The notes beneath the pieces are model-generated. The model saw nothing but the letters and a program-made list of their open reading frames with translations, was not told the origin of the DNA and did not search any database. A stretch of DNA of 64,000 bases, from the NCBI GenBank assembly GCA_964643045.1, contig CAZXSC010000001.1:72337-136336 (forward strand), written 5' to 3'. Below, piece by piece: positions 8,353 to 16,815 of this stretch; the first letter of the stretch is position 1, and each line of letters begins with the position of its first letter. A program made the translations under genes and the position numbers. The DNA is from TMED23 sp964643045. GTDB taxonomy: Bacteria; Pseudomonadota; Alphaproteobacteria; Rhodospirillales; UBA2165.

Positions 8353-9090
8353 TTAAACGCGTTTACAAGGATCATTGTGAGCATAACGCAACGCCAAATT
8401 TTTTAATACCGGATGGATTATAAAATGGCTCGGTGAATCTGGTGGGAGTGTATTACTGACTTCAGCGGGGAATATGCCGTTTGATCTAAAATGGTCAAGA
8501 ATGTTAGCGAGTAAATCGGCGCGGAAAACAGGATCCAATATGTAGTCGATATCCATTTTGGGCATTGGTTGATACCAGGCGCGGGAAATTATATTACCTG
8601 TGTCTATTCCCTCATTTACCCAGAATGCAGTCATTCCGAGTTGCCCATCCTTTAGCAGACCGTAGTAAAATCCAGTTGCGCCACGGTCCCTTGGTAAATA
8701 ACCACCATGAATGTGTATAAATTTTGTTTTAAGTTTGAGGAGAACCGGTTTAAGTAAAATTCGCGGAAACCCAGAGTAAACAAGTACTGGCATACTCAGT
8801 GCGGATATTTCAGAGACACCTTCTATTGAATTTATGTCCTTATTCTTCAAATACCCAACGGGACAATCGACAGAACTAAGAGATTCAGTTATGGATTGTG
8901 CGGGTCTAAAGGTAAAATCTAATGTTTTGAGGTAAATAGATTGGCTTCCTGACCAACTTGGCTCTTCGCCGGGCATGACGTATATACTGCCTAGATTAAT
9001 TTCACGTTTAATTAACATCTGCACATAAGCACGTGAACGAATGGTAGGTGCAAGAATCAACCCAACATCGTTGAGTGTTTTGGCAATCAT
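8353..9090 (-). CDS. Formyltransferase-family protein (Fmt/ArnA-N-like)
   Basis: 245 residues from ATG 9090, whose ATGA overlaps the stop of the preceding gene; an upstream GTG at 9108 is less likely. The core matches the hydrolase/transferase fold of methionyl-tRNA and sugar N-formyltransferases: VYSGFPRIL, FIHIHGGYLPRDRGATGFYYG, and GMTAFWVNEGIDTGNII. The usual N-x-H-P catalytic segment reads H-I-H-G, so the canonical Asn is replaced by His while His and the later Asp (GIDTG) remain. It may formylate an amino sugar or transfer another one-carbon unit. Translational coupling to the small gene upstream (9087-9662) suggests that the two work together. Confidence 0.75.
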   Translation of the reverse strand: MIAKTLNDVGLILAPTIRSRAYVQMLIKREINLGSIYVMPGEEPSWSGSQSIYLKTLDFTFRPAQSITESLSSVDCPVGYLKNKDINSIEGVSEISALSMPVLVYSGFPRILLKPVLLKLKTKFIHIHGGYLPRDRGATGFYYGLLKDGQLGMTAFWVNEGIDTGNIISRAWYQPMPKMDIDYILDPVFRADLLANILDHFRSNGIFPAEVSNTLPPDSPSHFIIHPVLKNLALRYAHNDPCKRV

Positions 9091-9662
9091 CGTGTTTTTA
9101 TTTCCCACGTTGCTACTAGTTGTTTCTCAACCTTTATGAGTTGGGCGAGCTTTTCAGCTACCGAAGGCGTGTAATAATTGGCTGGGATTGCACAAAGGGC
9201 ATCTGTTAGTTTTAGAAGCGTTGAAAGATATTGTGGTTCCTCGAAAACTCGCGTAGCAATCGATAAGGCCTGACCAAATAGGACTAGTTCGCTGATTGAG
9301 GCAACTGATGAGCCAATAGCTTTGTTTAGGGATGGTGTGTAAAATGAAAACAAGCGCCGAAAAATCTCAAACTTCGAAAGCAATGCATCTATAGTCTTGC
9401 GGCCGTCATCGAGTGTTGTGGAGTAATTTTCCATATTATTGATAGCGGTTGTCAAAAGTGATTCTAAAGATACACCCTCTGGTATTGATTTTTTTTCAGT
9501 TAATAGACAACCTTCGGTTTTTGCTTCGCGGACAATACGCGTTATAGCGTTATCGCGGCTTTCTTTCCAAGCATCTAAAAAAGACTGGCCTTCGCACTTT
9601 GCAAATTCGTACCTTTCCGGATTCTTGAAAGCATCAGGTCTTTCGTAAGGATATTTTTTCAA
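9087..9662 (-). CDS. Hypothetical helical protein coupled to the CDP-amidate kinase-like gene
   Basis: 191 residues, no family recognised. It starts with TTG at 9662 in a TTGA overlap with the stop of the kinase-like gene (9659-10189) and ends in an ATGA overlap with the formyltransferase gene, so translation is coupled on both sides. The sequence is mostly alpha-helical with no membrane segment, signal peptide or obvious catalytic motif; it has a charged N-terminus (KKYPYERPDAFKNPERYEF) and a helical C-terminal half. The tight coupling suggests a partner protein or a small accessory enzyme in the phosphoramidate-type pathway. Confidence 0.7.
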   Translation of the reverse strand: MKKYPYERPDAFKNPERYEFAKCEGQSFLDAWKESRDNAITRIVREAKTEGCLLTEKKSIPEGVSLESLLTTAINNMENYSTTLDDGRKTIDALLSKFEIFRRLFSFYTPSLNKAIGSSVASISELVLFGQALSIATRVFEEPQYLSTLLKLTDALCAIPANYYTPSVAEKLAQLIKVEKQLVATWEIKTR

Positions 9663-10189
9663 GGCGAAGATTTTCGCGGCGTTGAGACGATCTGGGAATA
9701 TATCAGTTCTGCGATCTCACCTGGATCGGCGAAGATCTCCGGTTTTTTAATTATGAGATCAGGATTAACAGGCCGAGGGAACGGTATATCAATTCCTACA
9801 ACATCTGAAATGATCCCGTTCCGAACTTTTTTATAAAGACCCTTAGAATCCCTTGATTTGATTATGTCGATGGGCGTGTCGAGAAAAACTTCAAAATACC
9901 GCTCGAAATTTTGTCGGTTCCACTCTTGTAAATCCGGAAAAATAGATAAAGCAGCGACAATAATAATCAACTCTGATTCTTGGTCTAGCATCTTGCATAG
10001 ATTGGAGAATCGCAGATGATTCTTTCTTCGGCCAGCTGCATTGAATTCTAGGTCCTCTTCCCAGAGTGAACGAAGCTTATCACCGTCTAGGAAAAGTACT
10101 TTATGTTGCTGATTACGGAAGATGCTAACCAATTCTCGGGAAACAGTAGTTTTACCTGCGCCGGATAATCCAATGATCCAAATTATCAT
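9659..10189 (-). CDS. Adenylylsulfate-kinase-like P-loop kinase, probable CDP-amidate kinase
   Basis: 176 residues, the length of CysC-type kinases. Walker A GLSGAGKTT lies at residues 7-15; FLDGDKLR and RRKNHLRFSNLCKML match the APS-kinase substrate region. No sulfate-assimilation genes are near. Instead it follows a nucleotidyltransferase, a class I amidohydrolase and a PEP-synthase-like kinase, the same four-part set as C. jejuni Cj1415-Cj1418, where the APS-kinase homolog phosphorylates CDP-amidate on its 3' hydroxyl. By synteny this gene probably does the same. It overlaps the next gene by TTGA and lies 12 bp after the nucleotidyltransferase. Confidence 0.8.
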   Translation of the reverse strand: MIIWIIGLSGAGKTTVSRELVSIFRNQQHKVLFLDGDKLRSLWEEDLEFNAAGRRKNHLRFSNLCKMLDQESELIIIVAALSIFPDLQEWNRQNFERYFEVFLDTPIDIIKSRDSKGLYKKVRNGIISDVVGIDIPFPRPVNPDLIIKKPEIFADPGEIAELIYSQIVSTPRKSSP

Positions 10190-10201
10190 ATATTAATCAA
10201 T

Positions 10202-10972
10202 CTAGTCTAAGCGGCCATTTGTAGAAAGTTTTTGTGCAATCACGAGATCTTGCGGACTGTCAATTTCTACCCAACCCCCATCTATCTCAATTGCATTGGG
10301 TCTATAGCCATTCGTGATCATACCCTGTAGTAGGTCTGTCATGTATAGGTTTTTTAAATCTCGCGAACAATTAAATGGGGTCAATCCTTTCTTATTGGCA
10401 TCTTGAGCTATTGAATATACAGCCTTAAGTTGGTCGATAGCTTTACCTCGGAATATGGTCATACCAATATATTGGGATTGAATTTGCGATAGATTTCTTG
10501 AGTTCTGACCAATTTCTATAATTTCCCTTTTTTTATTTAAGAGAAGTGTTTCAGCATCAGATAAGGGATCTTCGAAGCGCAGTTTCCAATAGTTCAACCA
10601 ATCATTATCTATAACAACACCAAAAGAAATTGAAGAATTTAATACTTTTTTAAAAACGCGCCGTGAATAAGCTATGTCTCCATAACTAACTATAAAATCG
10701 CAATCAAAATAACTTTTTGCACAAAATAGTGAATAAACCATATTTGTGGTTTTATAATTTTCATTCATCACTATTCTTGCTTGGTTGCTAGGTAAGTGAT
10801 CGGCTCTATAACCACCAACAATAATGATATCATCAACGCCGAGTGATTTGGCAACTTCAATTTGTCGATGGATAAGCGGTTGTCCGTTTAGTTCAACCAT
10901 GCATTTTGGCATAGTCTTTGTTAAAGGTAATAGTCGGGTCCCTTGGCCTGCGGCAAGGATTATTAAGCGCAT
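10202..10972 (-). CDS. Nucleotidyltransferase, probable CTP:phosphoglutamine cytidylyltransferase
   Basis: 256 residues. The N-terminal NTP-binding signature is LILAAGQGTRLLPLTKTMPK, followed by GVDDIIIVGGYRAD and a metal-binding acidic site in FIVSYGDIAYS. The C-terminal EIDGGWVEIDSPQDLVIAQ is typical of MobA/RfbA-like sugar and phosphocholine nucleotidyltransferases. In the four-gene context it corresponds to C. jejuni Cj1416, which makes gamma-L-glutamyl-CDP-amidate from CTP and the phosphorylated amide of glutamine. Its start overlaps the preceding amidohydrolase gene by 10 bp. Without the context it could be read as an ordinary sugar-1-phosphate nucleotidyltransferase. Confidence 0.8.
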   Translation of the reverse strand: MRLIILAAGQGTRLLPLTKTMPKCMVELNGQPLIHRQIEVAKSLGVDDIIIVGGYRADHLPSNQARIVMNENYKTTNMVYSLFCAKSYFDCDFIVSYGDIAYSRRVFKKVLNSSISFGVVIDNDWLNYWKLRFEDPLSDAETLLLNKKREIIEIGQNSRNLSQIQSQYIGMTIFRGKAIDQLKAVYSIAQDANKKGLTPFNCSRDLKNLYMTDLLQGMITNGYRPNAIEIDGGWVEIDSPQDLVIAQKLSTNGRLD

Positions 10973-11601
10973 TTTTTAATCCATTGGGAAAATAATTCGT
11001 GATCGATCTGTTCTGACGGGCTCTCACGCTCCGGATGCCACTGGACGGCGATAATGGGTAAGTTCGGGTGGACCAGGCCCTCTATAATTTGGTCATCGCT
11101 GATGGCAAAACTCTTTAGCGAAGATGCAAGTTGTCCAATTTTTACGCCTTGATTATGATAGCTATTCACCGTTAATAACACATCACTATCAGCGCTGGAA
11201 AACTTTTCATCCATGGTGATTGTATGATTGATAGCGACATGATTTTCAGTCAATTGTCTGCTTAGTCCCCCACCGAAAAAGCGGTTGATAACTTGTAAGC
11301 CGCGGCAAACACCGAATACGGGCAGACCTATTTGTGTTGCCTTTGCTAACAATCTTTCTTCGGCCTGGTCTCGTTCGGACAGCTGCTTCCTTTCACCAAG
11401 GCTATTGCCGCCGGTAAGAAGTAATCCGGCCGGTGAGACGGCATCAAAGTAAATAGTAGGATCGGGTAGGTTGTTAGGTATAAAAATAGGCACGACATTA
11501 TATTTTGATAGGAACTTAACCCAATCGTGTGCAATAGCGTCTCGACGTTCGATATAGGAAGTGTTTTCGGAGATACGCATCGAGACAAGGATATTAATCA
11601 C
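10963..11601 (-). CDS. Class I glutamine amidotransferase-like hydrolase, probable gamma-glutamyl-CDP-amidate hydrolase
   Basis: 212 residues, peptidase C26 family. The triad is visible: C99 in GVCRGLQVIN, with H189 and E191 in QWHPERE. Such enzymes cleave gamma-glutamyl amide bonds. The gene lies between the kinase-type and nucleotidyltransferase-type genes exactly as expected for a counterpart of Cj1417 of C. jejuni, which releases glutamate from gamma-glutamyl-CDP-amidate to give CDP-amidate. Start GTG 11601 forms a GTGA overlap with the stop of the 1014-residue gene and has AAGG just upstream. A GMP-synthase-like or gamma-glutamyl-GABA hydrolase role is the alternative if context is ignored. 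Confidence 0.85.
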   Translation of the reverse strand: MINILVSMRISENTSYIERRDAIAHDWVKFLSKYNVVPIFIPNNLPDPTIYFDAVSPAGLLLTGGNSLGERKQLSERDQAEERLLAKATQIGLPVFGVCRGLQVINRFFGGGLSRQLTENHVAINHTITMDEKFSSADSDVLLTVNSYHNQGVKIGQLASSLKSFAISDDQIIEGLVHPNLPIIAVQWHPERESPSEQIDHELFSQWIKKCA

Positions 11602-14600
11602 AACCTTTTTACCGTTCCGTTCTGGCCATCAATTTCGATTTCACTACAGCCACGAAGGCTTTCGAATAATGTTTGGCCGCAGCCGATAGCGGCCGGCAAG
11701 CTAAATTCTGCAGCCCTGATGCTCATGTGTGAACCGATGCCGCCGTACTGTGTCAATAGACCTACTAAAGAGTGGCTAAAAATCCAGTCGTAACCTGGAT
11801 CAGCGGAGCGGATTGCTACGATAGCCCCTTCAAGATCGTAGGGTGGTTTTTGATCATCTAACCATACTATGCGAGCTCTTACGCATTTATGAGTAACGAA
11901 ATTTGGCTGATGAAGAATGACCTCGAATGCTGAAACATCGTTGACAGTGCGTATCAGCTCTGGCAGGCGTATGGCACAGGTCAGCACCCATCTTTTTTCA
12001 TTAAATTCCACCATACGCCGAAAATAACTAGTTTGGGCATTGTTGAAGCTGTCGGTGCCAAGGCGGAAATATTCGTCAATCGGGATAAAAGCCAGTTGAT
12101 TGCGGCTAAAGCCTATTTTTTCCCCAAGTAAAGCTACGTTCTCTAGGGCGTCGTTAAGGTTACGCATAAATTGGAATTTTGCTGATTCCCGTGCTGAAAT
12201 TGCGCTTCTAACAAAATCGATAAATTTATCAAAACTAATGTTCAATCCTAAATCGCTGAAACATTTCTCAATATTGCTTGCTTTGTCAGAAAGCACCTCC
12301 GCAATGTCCTTGTCTACGGGCGCTTGCAGATGGTCACAAGTACTCTTGAGCATTCTTTGTTTATTGAAAATTTGCTCTATATCAGAGGAATAGTTGGGTG
12401 AGTTGATATCATATGAATGTGGACGCAGATGACCGTAGCGTTCTATCATCTTATCCAATTCAAGGCGGTCTTCAGCATAAGCCAACATATCTTCAGAGAA
12501 GCGGCTGGCCACTGTCGGAATGCCAAGTAGCACGTTTTCAAACTCCACTTCCTCTATGACTCCACAATCCCGCAATCCTCTCAGTAAGGTCATAGCAATA
12601 AAAGCGTAGCGCGCTAGGATAGAAAAAGACACAATCCCATAATTTTGGCAATCTTTAAGCAAATTTCGAATATGCCGTGCAATGTCAGCGACTGTCTCGT
12701 GCGGCTCTTCTATTAGTTGATTGCGACGATCTTCTAGTATATTGAGTGAATTTTGAAGGTCTATGATAGGTTCTACACTTCCATTAACGATATTTTGCGT
12801 AAGTTCTCTTAAACAGAACTTGAAGGTTTCAATTTGTTCAGGACTGAGACCAGCTTCTTGCATACGTTTAGCTTGTTGTGGCCAATCAGGCGCTAGACAA
12901 GTGGCAGCAATTTCAAACTCTATTTTGTCGTGAAGATGAGGTTGTTGGCACAGGCGCTCAATGTTAGCGTTAATCCAATTTTCGGCAATTGAAGTTTCTA
13001 AACCATCAGGTAGGAAAGAATTCAAGCTGGCACGCACATCGACATAGGGTCTACCTGCGACGGAAACAATAAGAGCCTCAGGATCAACTTTCCTATAACC
13101 AATCCGAGCACGTGCTTTGGCCCAACTCAAGTCGCCAATTAAAGTTTGGTAAATGCTCAAGGCTAATGGATTAGGTGTTTCTCCGAGCATTTCGACTGGA
13201 TTCCAATCCGGCATCGAACCAAGGACTGATGTTTTGCCCAATACCCCATTGCGGGGCCTCATTAAGGACCGAATAAATTCCTGAGCACCAGTCACCATGT
13301 CAAAAAAATCATCTTCGGCAATTGGCAAATTTTTGGTGTTCGTCAGTGGCCTAATTTGGAAAAGATGACAGGTACTATTTCGGTCGATTCCGTATTCAAT
13401 ATTCAATGTATTGATGTGAGACAGCGCCATCATCTCTTGGCCCAGCTTAAAAGTTTTCTGTGCCGTTTGAGGGAGGTGCGATATGTCGTGTCCAGGTAAA
13501 GCATAATATGTTTTAAGATTTCCCTTGCCTCCCGAGGTAACCAGATCTGAGCGTCCGGTAGTCTCGTCTGCATTAATAATGAGATAGGGGGCTCCGCTTC
13601 GTGGATCTTCAGTTAGTAAAACACCACTTGAAAGTAAACCTTCTACTTGAGGTTGTATCAGAACTTCATCTTTAGTAGACCTAATTCGACCATTTCTGGA
13701 AAAGCTGTTTATGACCTGCTGGATCGCGTTAGTGAGTTGCTTTTTATTGGTGGGATCAACGTCAAGAATTGAATCAAAAGCACCCGCAGCCGAAAACTCA
13801 TATTGGTCCTCGCTTGTAGTGGAGCTGCGGACGATTAAAGGTCCTTTGGGGAAAGCTTTTTTTATGGATACTAATATCTTCGTTGCGTTATTTTCCCAGC
13901 GGGCAACCGAAAAACGCTCTCTTGCTAGGACCCGTGCTTCTTTTGCTAGTGGCGCAATATGATCCAGTGTTTGTGCTTTACCTTTAAATACAGTTTGTGA
14001 AATTTTGACTTTGTCAGTGATTAAAGCGGCTAAGTCATCAAGGTCAACGTTTTTACTCGTGTTACCAATCAGGGCCTGCTGAAGGTCATTAAAGTTAGCT
14101 AAGGGATCTTTTTTGACTAATTTTTTTGCGGCTGATAAGAATAGATCGAATGACCCTGACCTAACGCGCATAGCAACTGTCACTTGATTGTTAGAAGATG
14201 TACGAACATTTCCAAAAGTTATGCCTTGTCCAGAATGTAGGTTAAGGAAGAATTTTGGCAGGTAAAGGACGTCTGCGCGGACGATAATTGTTTCAAGGGG
14301 CTTGTCTGTTGCTAGCAGCATAGATACTAGGTCCCCCTGATTCAGGCGGTCTTTTTGATAAATCAATTTAAGGTTGGGATAACTCTGAAGCACTTTTTCA
14401 ATGTGATAGCCACCGACATATGAAATGCCACAGTCATCTAAATTTTTTAATGCGTGGAGCAACCATTCCATTACGGGCTTGTTGAAGGTTTTATCTCGAT
14501 CAAGAGAGTGCGGTTGGCTTTTTTGAGGGTCTAGACGGCGTGTGCCTTCGGCTGGCTCAATGATGATCACGGCAGGTGCGCTTTCCCTGTCCGGGGGCTC

Positions 14601-14642
14601 GGCAAGATTATTGGTGAAGTTATTATGTTGTTGTTTAGTCAT
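11598..14642 (-). CDS. PEP-synthase-like glutamine kinase with N-terminal nucleotidyltransferase-like domain
   Basis: 1014 residues. Residues about 20-190 resemble a degraded sugar nucleotidyltransferase (EGTRRLDPQKSQPHSL, VGGYHIEKV, IIVRADVLYLP). From about residue 240 there is a PEP/pyruvate-binding ATP-grasp-like domain (GPLIVRSSTTSEDQYEFSAA, GVLLTEDPRSGAPYLI). After a long linker comes a C-terminal swivelling domain with the phosphorylatable His at about 972 in GSHMSIRAAEFSLPAAIG. This layout, minus the N-terminal part, is that of Cj1418 of C. jejuni, which phosphorylates the amide nitrogen of L-glutamine. The three other phosphoramidate genes follow directly. Bona fide PEP synthase is unlikely because the PEP/pyruvate TIM barrel is not evident. 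Confidence 0.85.
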   Translation of the reverse strand: MTKQQHNNFTNNLAEPPDRESAPAVIIIEPAEGTRRLDPQKSQPHSLDRDKTFNKPVMEWLLHALKNLDDCGISYVGGYHIEKVLQSYPNLKLIYQKDRLNQGDLVSMLLATDKPLETIIVRADVLYLPKFFLNLHSGQGITFGNVRTSSNNQVTVAMRVRSGSFDLFLSAAKKLVKKDPLANFNDLQQALIGNTSKNVDLDDLAALITDKVKISQTVFKGKAQTLDHIAPLAKEARVLARERFSVARWENNATKILVSIKKAFPKGPLIVRSSTTSEDQYEFSAAGAFDSILDVDPTNKKQLTNAIQQVINSFSRNGRIRSTKDEVLIQPQVEGLLSSGVLLTEDPRSGAPYLIINADETTGRSDLVTSGGKGNLKTYYALPGHDISHLPQTAQKTFKLGQEMMALSHINTLNIEYGIDRNSTCHLFQIRPLTNTKNLPIAEDDFFDMVTGAQEFIRSLMRPRNGVLGKTSVLGSMPDWNPVEMLGETPNPLALSIYQTLIGDLSWAKARARIGYRKVDPEALIVSVAGRPYVDVRASLNSFLPDGLETSIAENWINANIERLCQQPHLHDKIEFEIAATCLAPDWPQQAKRMQEAGLSPEQIETFKFCLRELTQNIVNGSVEPIIDLQNSLNILEDRRNQLIEEPHETVADIARHIRNLLKDCQNYGIVSFSILARYAFIAMTLLRGLRDCGVIEEVEFENVLLGIPTVASRFSEDMLAYAEDRLELDKMIERYGHLRPHSYDINSPNYSSDIEQIFNKQRMLKSTCDHLQAPVDKDIAEVLSDKASNIEKCFSDLGLNISFDKFIDFVRSAISARESAKFQFMRNLNDALENVALLGEKIGFSRNQLAFIPIDEYFRLGTDSFNNAQTSYFRRMVEFNEKRWVLTCAIRLPELIRTVNDVSAFEVILHQPNFVTHKCVRARIVWLDDQKPPYDLEGAIVAIRSADPGYDWIFSHSLVGLLTQYGGIGSHMSIRAAEFSLPAAIGCGQTLFESLRGCSEIEIDGQNGTVKRL

Positions 14643-14648
14643 AGAAAT

Positions 14649-16661
14649 CTAAGGCATATTTTCACTATAAAGGAAATAAAAGAAATCATCATAATCGGTA
14701 TATTTAAATAACTCTTTCAGGTTTTTCCACTCCAATTGATAAGCTTTCCGGCGGTGCTTCAAATAATCTTGCCTATTAGGCAGATCCGTTACTAATTCGG
14801 CAAGGCAATTCTCATTCCCAGAGCGTTCGACGATAGTATTATCAAGTACCACTGCATCCATTTCGGAATAGGCCATGAATCTAAGTAAGTCCGCAAAGTC
14901 GATAATTATGCTCTCGCCTGACATGTTAAGGCTGGTATTCATGAGAACGCCAACACCAGTTTGCTGTTTGAATTCATTGAGGATAGAAAAAAGTTTGGGG
15001 TTAAAGTCCTGTTCCAATGTTTGTACACGTGCCGTAAGGTCATGATGAATAACAGCACCAAGACAGTCACGCGCTTCATTATTCATTCTTGGTGCAAGTA
15101 ACATGTATGGACTGTCAGTGACCTCACTTTCGTTACCCCAATATTTTTCAGCTTCTTGTTTTAGCATTACCGGGGCAAATGGGCGAAAGTCCTCTCTATG
15201 TTTAATAGTTTTGTTGACTCGTGGCCAGTTTTCATAAGGCCGTGGATCTGCAAGGATTGAACGGAAACCAAGGGCTCTGGGACCGAATTCATATCGGCCT
15301 GACATATACCCAATCACGTTGCCTTTGGCTATTAAGCTAGCCACGTTTTTCGGCGTAAAATCAGTGTATTTGAAACCCTTTTTATCGAGAAATTTTTTGA
15401 TCTGTTGAGGATCATTTCTTGTGCCATAATTGTTAAAATAACGTAGCCGTTTCTCTCTTTTAGCCCGCTGATTACCATTTAGTTCATTGTGGCGTAGAAG
15501 AAGAGCCGCCCCTAGCGCGGTGCCATCATCGCCGCAAGGTGGAATCAAAAAAGGTTTGATTTTTAATTTGGCGCGTAACTTTTCGTTCATTACACAATTC
15601 AGGGACAGACCACCCGAAAAAACAACATTCCGTGTATTGAGCATTTTACAGGCGTTTTTGACCAATTGGGCACAAACTCGTTCAGTGGTTTTTTGTACTG
15701 CGTATGCGATTGCCATGTGGCGGTCATTTATTGATTCGTCGTCCTTTCGTTTAGGACCAATTATTTTTATAAGTAATTTCTTGAAATTGAGTCGCTGGCT
15801 TTGTGAATAGGATAACAATTCGTCGTTGAACGTAAAATCAAATTGTTTATTATCGACCTTAATTAGTTGATCAATTATTGATACAAATCGATTATCACCA
15901 TAAGCAGCTAAGCCCATCAATTTGCCTGGACCTTCAATGCGACTGAAGCCAACATATTCTGCAAACACTTCATAAAACGTTCCGATAGACAAGGGGTGTT
16001 GGATCTCAGCTACGCGGACCATTTTTTCTCCCTTACCGTGAGTAAGCACTGTACTATCGAATTCACCCCGGCCATCCCACGTCACTATGGCAGCATTATC
16101 GAAGGGGCTTGCAAAGTAAGTGGCGGCGTGAGTATCGTGATGGCGAAATCCAGTTATTGGCACCGTAGGCAGGAATCGTGAGATGTTTATCTCGGTGGCC
16201 AATTCGTTTAGATAGCGTACAAGCAGATAACAGATATTCTTTCGTAGAGACAGATTATCACTCGCCGATGGCAGTCCACTTATTAGTCCCTTAATTTTTT
16301 CTGGCAGGAAGTCAATGTGTGGAAATGCTTCGTCGCTACGGTTGAGAATAGTCGCAAGCTCATGGCGCAGCCGTCGTTCTGTTTTGGCATCAAAACTACC
16401 TTCAAAGTATGACTGCGGAGGGAATTTGAAACAATTACGATCGCGGGAATAGGCTACGGCAGAAATGTTTTCAGCCCCAATTTGCTCTATCGCCAATTTT
16501 AGCGATTTAAAAGGAAAACCAAAATGATGAGATATTCCTGAATGACGATCTTCGGATAAAAGCAGTACTGGTTCATTCATCTCTGCACTAAGTACACAAA
16601 CCGCGGCATCGTGAAACGATCCATTTATGCCAATGACGTAAGGTTTTGCCAGTGTTGACAT
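14649..16661 (-). CDS. Carbamoyltransferase (NodU/CmcH/TobZ family)
   Basis: 670 residues from ATG 16661 (a TTG one codon earlier is less likely). The N-terminal Kae1-like domain starts VIGINGSFHDAAVC and has RHHDTHAATYF, VTWDGRGE, VFSGGLSLNCVMNEKL and CGDDGTALGAALL. The YrdC-like C-terminal part has GYMSGRYEFGPRALGFRSIL and FRPFAPVML. Enzymes of this family transfer the carbamoyl group of carbamoyl phosphate, through carbamoyl adenylate, to hydroxyls of sugars and antibiotics. Here it should place O-carbamoyl groups on a glycan residue or on its nucleotide-sugar precursor. It ends only 6 bp before the glutamine-kinase-like gene and follows a 154 bp gap with no clear signal. Confidence 0.92.
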   Translation of the reverse strand: MSTLAKPYVIGINGSFHDAAVCVLSAEMNEPVLLLSEDRHSGISHHFGFPFKSLKLAIEQIGAENISAVAYSRDRNCFKFPPQSYFEGSFDAKTERRLRHELATILNRSDEAFPHIDFLPEKIKGLISGLPSASDNLSLRKNICYLLVRYLNELATEINISRFLPTVPITGFRHHDTHAATYFASPFDNAAIVTWDGRGEFDSTVLTHGKGEKMVRVAEIQHPLSIGTFYEVFAEYVGFSRIEGPGKLMGLAAYGDNRFVSIIDQLIKVDNKQFDFTFNDELLSYSQSQRLNFKKLLIKIIGPKRKDDESINDRHMAIAYAVQKTTERVCAQLVKNACKMLNTRNVVFSGGLSLNCVMNEKLRAKLKIKPFLIPPCGDDGTALGAALLLRHNELNGNQRAKREKRLRYFNNYGTRNDPQQIKKFLDKKGFKYTDFTPKNVASLIAKGNVIGYMSGRYEFGPRALGFRSILADPRPYENWPRVNKTIKHREDFRPFAPVMLKQEAEKYWGNESEVTDSPYMLLAPRMNNEARDCLGAVIHHDLTARVQTLEQDFNPKLFSILNEFKQQTGVGVLMNTSLNMSGESIIIDFADLLRFMAYSEMDAVVLDNTIVERSGNENCLAELVTDLPNRQDYLKHRRKAYQLEWKNLKELFKYTDYDDFFYFLYSENMP

Positions 16662-16815
16662 CAATTTCTATTCGATTTTGGTAAATTATTTGATGATGTT
16701 TGTAGCAAGGACGTGTATCAATCTATTCGAGTGTTTCTTTTACAGCGTTCAAGCTTTGAACAAAAGTGTTAGTGATTATAAATATTTTTTCCGCAATTCT
16801 TAGCTTACTTCAACT

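Noticed and set aside
9659..10189. Reading the APS-kinase-like gene as part of sulfate activation (CysC)
   Set aside because: No cysN, cysD or sulfotransferase gene is visible, and the three neighbouring genes match the phosphoramidate pathway, where an APS-kinase homolog has another substrate.
11598..14642. Annotation as phosphoenolpyruvate synthase
   Set aside because: The C-terminal PEP/pyruvate TIM barrel of PpsA is not evident; the protein ends just after the phospho-His domain, as glutamine kinase does.
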